This document shows, in pieces, positions 34,636 through 39,103 of a stretch of 39,103 nucleotides of DNA. The notes below the pieces were generated by a model. The model was given only the letters and a program-made list of their open reading frames with translations. It searched no databases and had not been told where the DNA came from. The stretch lies in NCBI GenBank assembly GCA_044356825.1, contig JBIKVM010000007.1:1-39103 (forward strand). Reading direction: 5' to 3'. The translations under genes and the position numbers were made by a program. Within the stretch, counting starts at the first letter, position 1. Every line of letters starts with the position of its first letter. The stretch is from JAUREX01 sp044356825 (GTDB taxonomy: Bacteria; Pseudomonadota; Alphaproteobacteria; Rhodobacterales; Rhodobacteraceae).

Positions 34636-36810
34636 TCAGAAGTCAAGGCGAAGTCCGGCCACGGCGCCCAGACTCGACCTGCGCTCCCCTCCGGCATGGA
34701 CCAGCCCCGCCGAAACGCGCCCGCGCACCCCGGCAAAGGGGCGGGCATATTCGACACCGACATCGAGGGCACGGTCCGGATCGGCAAGCGGAGCATCAAT
34801 CCGCGCGGAGATCGCACCCCGCTCGGGGGATGCAAGCGGCAGCGCGATTTCGGCCGTGCCCGAGGTTGCGGCAAGGGGGCGGCGCACGAACAGGCCAAGC
34901 CGATCGCCCGCGACGAGGCTGTCGGGCCGTGCGAGGCCAAGGCGTATCCTGTCAAAGCCAAGGCCGGGCACGCGCGCGATCAGCCCCGCGCCGCCGCCCG
35001 AGGCAACGCCAGCCTCGCCCTCGGCCTCGAGCGTCCAGCCCCCAAGCGGAAGCACGGCAGCGAGGCGCGCCGCGACAAGGCCGCCCTGCACACGCTCGGC
35101 ATCCGCGCGGCCGAGGCCCAGAACCGCGCCCGGACCCGCGAGCAGATCGATCCCCGCGGACACGCCCCTGCCCGCGCCGCCAGGGCCAAGCCCAAGGGCA
35201 AGGCCAGCAGGCCCCTGCCCGCGCCCGTCGGGCACGAGCAGCGCAACCTGAACCCCGTCGCCCGCCGAGAGCGGGAGGGCGCGGACGCCTGCCAGATCAC
35301 GTGCCCCGGCCTCGGGCAGCGCGGCACCACCCGCGGCGAGGCGGCGCGCGGCCAACCCGGTCGCGCCGGCGGTCGGAGCGGCAAGGACGAGCCGCGCGGC
35401 ATCGACGCGGAAGCTGCCGCCCAGGCCGTCGGAAGCGACCGCCGGTGCCGCGGCGAGCGCAGCCGCAATCCCCGGCGCGAGGACACCGGCATCGATCGCC
35501 GCGGCGGCCAGCGGCACGCGCTGGCCCGAGGCGAGCGGGATCGTCGTCGCCCCGATGGGCAGTAGTGCCGCGCGCAGATCTATGAATCCGTGGCCAAACT
35601 CGACCGAATAGTCGTGCTCGACCCCGGCGGCGAAGACACGCGTGCCAGTGATCTGGCCAGGAGTGAGAAAGCCGTTGTCCGCGGTGGCCAGAAGCCGGTC
35701 GCGCAACTGGTGCGGCGTCAGGTCTGGAAAGGCTTCGGCCAGCAGAGCCAGCGCCCCTGCCACCTGCGGTGCCGCCATCGATGCCCCGGAGGTGAGTGCA
35801 TAGATCCCCGGACCGGAATCGGTCGCCGCCATGATCTGCCCGTCCGCCGCCACGCAATAGGCGGCGGTTTCGAGGCAGGGGGCGGAAATGCGGGTTGCGG
35901 CGGTGATGGCACCCTCCTCGATGGTGGGCACGGCGTTGAGGACCGCTAGCCACCCGGGTTCGAGGTCCGGAAAGGCAGAGGGCAGCGCGGCCATCAGGCT
36001 CGCGCTCGTCGCCCCGTAGTCATTCTGGAGGGCAAAGACCACGACGCCATCCGCCAGATAGGCGCGCGTGTCCGACAGATAGGTCGCGCCCGACGTGCCG
36101 GGACCGAACCGGGCGGCCGGATCGGTCCCCGCGAGGGTGATCGTCCAGGTGCGGAAGAATGTGCCCGAGACAAGTGTCCAGCTGTTGTTGACCGCGACCG
36201 CGCCATGCACCGCGGCTTCGCGCATGTTGCGGCCGAGTTGGAGCCAGTCGGTCGCTTCCGAATAGCGCATGACTCCCGTGTGCAGCCGCGCCCGTGGCGC
36301 ATAGCCACCCGTCACAGCGATGCCGTTGCCCACAAGGATCGAGGCCACCGCCGTCCCGTGCGACCCGGTGGACTGCGAGCCGTCAGAAAGGATCACCGCG
36401 CCGTCGAACTGCTGGTGCCCGAGGAACGGCCCGTCATCGACCATGCTGAGCGTCTGCCCATCACCCGAGAGGCCAACGGAATGGGCATAATCGAGGCCGC
36501 TTGCGAGCAGCGGCGTGCTGTTGAGCGTGCCACCCAACGAAAGCGCGGGATGGCCGGGAACCCTCAGGTCATATTCGAGGTGATTGCCCCGAAAGGCAGG
36601 CCGGGCGCGCACGATGGCCAGCATCGCCGGATCATAGGTTGTGACGAAGTGGCGATTCCACGGATGTGGCAGCGTGCCCGAGGTGGCGACGAAACTGCCT
36701 GTCGGCGGGCCGGGCAGTTCGGGGGGGGCGTAGGCGATCGGACCGGTGCCGCCTCCGCCGCAAGCGCACAGCGCGATGAGCAGCCCGCAAGCCGGGACAA
36801 TCCGCAACAT
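34636..36810 (-). CDS. subtilisin-like (S8) autotransporter serine protease, lipoprotein
   Basis: A 724-residue surface protease. Lipobox LCAC with Cys17 makes it a lipoprotein, as in Neisseria NalP and Bordetella SphB1. The S8 catalytic residues are Asp125/126 (MVDDG), His151 (STGSHGTAVAS) and Ser344 (TSGASMAAPQVAGA), with an oxyanion Asn263 candidate (ALQND). A Gly/Ala-rich passenger-linker follows, then from about residue 480 a C-terminal beta-barrel ending in LRLDF. Downstream of tRNA-Gly; its promoter region holds an inverted repeat. Substrate unknown. Confidence 0.88.
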   Translation of the reverse strand: MLRIVPACGLLIALCACGGGGTGPIAYAPPELPGPPTGSFVATSGTLPHPWNRHFVTTYDPAMLAIVRARPAFRGNHLEYDLRVPGHPALSLGGTLNSTPLLASGLDYAHSVGLSGDGQTLSMVDDGPFLGHQQFDGAVILSDGSQSTGSHGTAVASILVGNGIAVTGGYAPRARLHTGVMRYSEATDWLQLGRNMREAAVHGAVAVNNSWTLVSGTFFRTWTITLAGTDPAARFGPGTSGATYLSDTRAYLADGVVVFALQNDYGATSASLMAALPSAFPDLEPGWLAVLNAVPTIEEGAITAATRISAPCLETAAYCVAADGQIMAATDSGPGIYALTSGASMAAPQVAGALALLAEAFPDLTPHQLRDRLLATADNGFLTPGQITGTRVFAAGVEHDYSVEFGHGFIDLRAALLPIGATTIPLASGQRVPLAAAAIDAGVLAPGIAAALAAAPAVASDGLGGSFRVDAARLVLAAPTAGATGLAARRLAAGGAALPEAGARDLAGVRALPLSAGDGVQVALLVPDGRGQGPAGLALGLGPGGAGRGVSAGIDLLAGPGAVLGLGRADAERVQGGLVAARLAAVLPLGGWTLEAEGEAGVASGGGAGLIARVPGLGFDRIRLGLARPDSLVAGDRLGLFVRRPLAATSGTAEIALPLASPERGAISARIDAPLADPDRALDVGVEYARPFAGVRGRVSAGLVHAGGERRSSLGAVAGLRLDF

Positions 36811-36839
36811 CCAATGCTCCGCCGTTCAAAAGCCTTGGA

Positions 36840-36866
36840 ATGATCCTAGGCCCAAGGCGGGATCAT
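36840..36866. promoter_or_regulatory. inverted repeat at protease promoter
   Basis: ATGATCC (36840-36846) and GGATCAT (36860-36866) are perfect complements 13 bases apart, about 30 bases before the protease ATG. On minus, TTGCAT-16-TAGGAT overlaps it as a weak promoter. A dimeric regulator operator is plausible. Confidence 0.4.
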
Positions 36867-36933
36867 GCAAGAAGATTGTCGCGGCCCCGTTAAGACGATC
36901 GCGCCGGGTACGGACATGCACCATTGGGAATTC

Positions 36934-37008
36934 TGGAGCGGGCGAAGGGATTCGAACCCTCGACCCCAACCTTGGCAAGGTTGTGCTCTACCCCTGAGCT
37001 ACGCCCGC
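36934..37008 (-). tRNA. tRNA-Gly (anticodon GCC)
   Basis: Read on minus: acceptor GCGGGCG/CGCCCGC, D-arm TAGCTCAGGGGTAGAGCA, anticodon loop with GCC (stem AACCT/AGGTT), T-arm GAGGGTTCGAATCCCTT, encoded CCA at 36936-36934. Upstream (37023-37051) TTGCAG-17-TAACCG is a promoter candidate. Confidence 0.95.
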
Positions 37009-37022
37009 CCGCTCCGTAGCTT

Positions 37023-37051
37023 CGGTTAGCCCAAGCCGACGGCCGCTGCAA
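37023..37051 (-). promoter_or_regulatory. candidate promoter of tRNA-Gly
   Basis: Read on minus: TTGCAG (37051-37046), 17 bases, TAACCG (37028-37023); the start would fall a few bases before the tRNA. The gap 37009-37071 has no other feature. Confidence 0.35.
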
Positions 37052-37071
37052 GGGGGTGGCGAAGGATCGCG

Positions 37072-38298
37072 CTAGGTTGCCGGGCGGGGCCGCAGCGCCA
37101 GCCAGATGAGCGCGCCCCCCGCCAGCACGAGAAAGGGCAGCATCGCGACATTGACCGCCTGCCAGCCCGCGACGACGCTGCTTCCCGAACAGTTCATGAG
37201 GCCGCCGGACGACAGCGAGGCCGTCGTGACACCCGCAAACACGACGAAATCGTTCAACCCCTGCATCCGGCCCCGCTCAGCCGGGCTGTGCAGGCCTGCA
37301 AGCATCGTCGTCGCCCCGATGAACCCGAAATTCCAACCGATGCCGAGCAGCACGAGGGCCACGAAGAAATGCCCGAGTTCCACACCCATCAGCGCGACCA
37401 CACCGGCGGCCGCGAGAATCACGAGGCCAGCCCCGATGACCCTGGGGGCGCCGAATCGCGCGATGATGTGGCCGGTGAAGAACGAGGGCGCATACATGGC
37501 AAGGACATGCCCCGTCACGACATCCGCGGCATCCGCCGTCGCGAACCCGCACCCCACCACGGCCAGGGGCGAAGATGTCATCACGAGGTTCATGAGCGCG
37601 TAGGAGACGGTCGCGCAGATCACGGCCACCGCGATCTCGGGCGTGCGGATCAGCTCAAGCCGCGATCGCCCCGCATCGGCGCCAGCCCGGGGCCGCGCGG
37701 GGCGGGGGATGTCCAGCGCGCCAAAGAGCACCGACCCCGCAAGGTTCAGCGCGACGACCGCAAGATAGGTGCCCAGAAACGGCACGACCATCGCTTCGGC
37801 CGTAACCTTGACGAGTTGCGGCCCGACCACCGCCGACAAGAGCCCCCCCGCCATGACCCACGAAATCGCCTTGGGGCGGAACCCCTCCGAGGCAGTATCG
37901 GCGGCGGCGAAGCGATAGAACCCCTGCGCCGACATGTAGATGCCCGAGATGAGCGCACCGAGGACGAACAGCGGGAATGAGCCGGTCGCAAGGCCCGCGG
38001 CCGACGTCAGCGCGCCTGCCATGCCGCCCATCGCCCCCGCCACGAACCCCGCGCGCCGGCCGAAGCGCTGCATGAGCGCCGACAGCGGATTCGCTGCAAG
38101 CATCGAGCCGATGACCATCGCCGAAATCGGCAGTGTCGCCCAGCAGGGATTCGTCGCAAGGCTCTGGCCGGCAAGACCCGCGGTCGTGAAGATCATCGGC
38201 ATCTGCGCGCCGAGGACCGCCTGCGCTGCCACGAGAACGGCGACGTTGCGGCGCGCGGGACTGTCCGTATCGGGGGCCTGTGCAACGCGCGACATCAC
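37072..38298 (-). CDS. MFS transporter
   Basis: A 408-residue inner-membrane transporter with about 12 hydrophobic segments. The loop 2-3 motif appears as ALMQRFGRRAGFVAGAMGG (GxLaDrfGrR-like), characteristic of the major facilitator superfamily. Segments such as AISWVMAGGLLSAVVGPQL and GIGWNFGFIGATTMLAG resemble MFS exporters of roseobacters. Substrate unknown. Its start lies 8 bases after the clpX stop, so read-through from clpX is likely. Confidence 0.87.
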   Translation of the reverse strand: MMSRVAQAPDTDSPARRNVAVLVAAQAVLGAQMPMIFTTAGLAGQSLATNPCWATLPISAMVIGSMLAANPLSALMQRFGRRAGFVAGAMGGMAGALTSAAGLATGSFPLFVLGALISGIYMSAQGFYRFAAADTASEGFRPKAISWVMAGGLLSAVVGPQLVKVTAEAMVVPFLGTYLAVVALNLAGSVLFGALDIPRPARPRAGADAGRSRLELIRTPEIAVAVICATVSYALMNLVMTSSPLAVVGCGFATADAADVVTGHVLAMYAPSFFTGHIIARFGAPRVIGAGLVILAAAGVVALMGVELGHFFVALVLLGIGWNFGFIGATTMLAGLHSPAERGRMQGLNDFVVFAGVTTASLSSGGLMNCSGSSVVAGWQAVNVAMLPFLVLAGGALIWLALRPRPAT

Positions 38299-38306
38299 GC
38301 GCGGCC

Positions 38307-39103
38307 TCAGCCGGCCGCTCCGGCCGCTTCCTTCTTCTTGGCTTTCTGTTCGCCGTAGATCAGCAGCGGCTTGGCGACTCCGCCGACGGCCTCTTCGTTG
38401 ACGACGACTTCCTCGACCCCGTCCAGGCCCGGAAGTTCGAACATCGTCTCGAGCAGGATGTCCTCCATGATCGAGCGCAATCCGCGTGCCCCGGTCTTGC
38501 GCTTGATCGCGCGCCGGGCGACCGCCACGAGGGCATCCTCGGTGAAGGTGAGCTTCACGCCCTCGATGTCGAAGAGCTTCTGATACTGCCGCACGAGCGC
38601 GTTCTTGGGCTCGGTCAGGATCTTCACGAGGGCGGGCTCGTCGAGGTCGGTCAGCGTCGCGATCACGGGCAGGCGGCCGACGAACTCGGGGATGAGGCCG
38701 AACTTGAGCAGATCTTCGGGCTCGAGTTCCTTGAACAGGTCGCCCGCTCCGCGCGCGTCGGGTTCCTTGACATCGGCGCCAAAACCCATCGCGCTGCCCT
38801 TGTTGCGCTGCGCGATGATGCGGTCGAGCCCCGAGAAGGCGCCCCCGCAGATGAAGAGGATATTCGTCGTGTCGACTTGTAGGAATTCCTGTTGGGGATG
38901 CTTGCGCCCGCCCTGCGGCGGCACCGAGGCGACGGTGCCCTCCATGATCTTGAGCAGCGCCTGCTGTACCCCTTCGCCCGAGACGTCGCGGGTGATCGAG
39001 GGGTTGTCCGACTTGCGCGTGATCTTGTCGACCTCGTCGATGTAGACGATGCCGCGCTGGGCGCGCTCGACGTTGTATTCGCTGGCCTGCAGAAGCTTGA
39101 GGA
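38307..39103 (-). CDS. clpX: ATP-dependent Clp protease ATP-binding subunit ClpX (partial)
   Basis: The last 265 residues are visible; the zinc-binding N-terminus and Walker A lie beyond the window edge (whole ClpX is about 420). Seen are the Walker B IVYIDEVDKI, NPSITRDVSGEGVQQALLKI, GGRKHPQQEFLQVDTTNILF, the arginine-finger region GLIPEFVGRLPVIATL and sensor-2 KTGARGLRSIMEDILL. The C-terminal tail KKKEAAGAAG is lineage-specific. ClpX unfolds proteins for ClpP in the cytoplasm. Identification is firm. Confidence 0.97.
   Translation of the reverse strand, partial: LKLLQASEYNVERAQRGIVYIDEVDKITRKSDNPSITRDVSGEGVQQALLKIMEGTVASVPPQGGRKHPQQEFLQVDTTNILFICGGAFSGLDRIIAQRNKGSAMGFGADVKEPDARGAGDLFKELEPEDLLKFGLIPEFVGRLPVIATLTDLDEPALVKILTEPKNALVRQYQKLFDIEGVKLTFTEDALVAVARRAIKRKTGARGLRSIMEDILLETMFELPGLDGVEEVVVNEEAVGGVAKPLLIYGEQKAKKKEAAGAAG

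Overview
The window is about 39 kb of very GC-rich (roughly 70 %), densely coded chromosome from an alphaproteobacterium, almost certainly of the order Rhodobacterales (Rhodobacter/Roseobacter relatives). The reasons are an RpoHII-type heat-shock sigma factor behind an RpoE-like promoter, a PetP/PetR pair, CarD next to FdxA, an SUV3-type helicase with an S4-domain neighbour, and a Rhodobacteraceae-type sulfotransferase-like orphan protein. The genus cannot be read from the sequence. I see no insertion sequence, prophage, plasmid function, CRISPR array or rRNA. There is no gene-free stretch above 300 bases; the longest is the 213-base carD leader.

Layout. 1-2470 (minus): an SCP2-fold protein, an alpha/beta hydrolase and a truncated acyl-CoA dehydrogenase, probably one lipid-related unit. 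2542-7734 (plus): exported TPR protein, SUV3-like RNA helicase, S4 protein, 7Fe ferredoxin FdxA and CarD. 7744-13340 (minus): MurJ, GlnD and an LpoA-like lipoprotein. 13435-15858 (plus): RsmI, YraN and GshB. ComM/YifB (minus) converges on gshB. 17572-20060 (plus): rpoHII, a ChaN-like protein and an exported metallo-beta-lactamase-fold protein. HU and AMP nucleosidase (minus) follow, then an SDR-type protein (plus) that overlaps ilvE tail to tail. ilvE and petP-petR are divergent across a 155-base region rich in repeats. An amidase, a DUF3047 protein and an outer-membrane barrel lie on minus.

28270-39103 is entirely minus: tRNA-Leu(CAA), tRNA-Gln(TTG), sulfotransferase-like protein, acyl-CoA synthetase, DUF427, Xaa-Pro aminopeptidase, NfeD, SPFH protein, a subtilase autotransporter lipoprotein, tRNA-Gly(GCC), an MFS transporter and the C-terminal part of ClpX, cut by the window edge.

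Most of the content is core housekeeping: cell wall (MurJ, LpoA-like), nitrogen signalling (GlnD), translation and RNA (RsmI, helicase, S4, tRNAs), redox and stress (FdxA, GshB, RpoHII, CarD, ClpX). The clearest regulatory signals are the RpoE-like element before rpoHII, the ilvE/petP intergenic direct repeats, and the carD leader with its hairpins and three-codon ORF. I found no convincing new multi-gene defence or mobile system. The most novel-looking items are regulatory DNA and a few divergent proteins.
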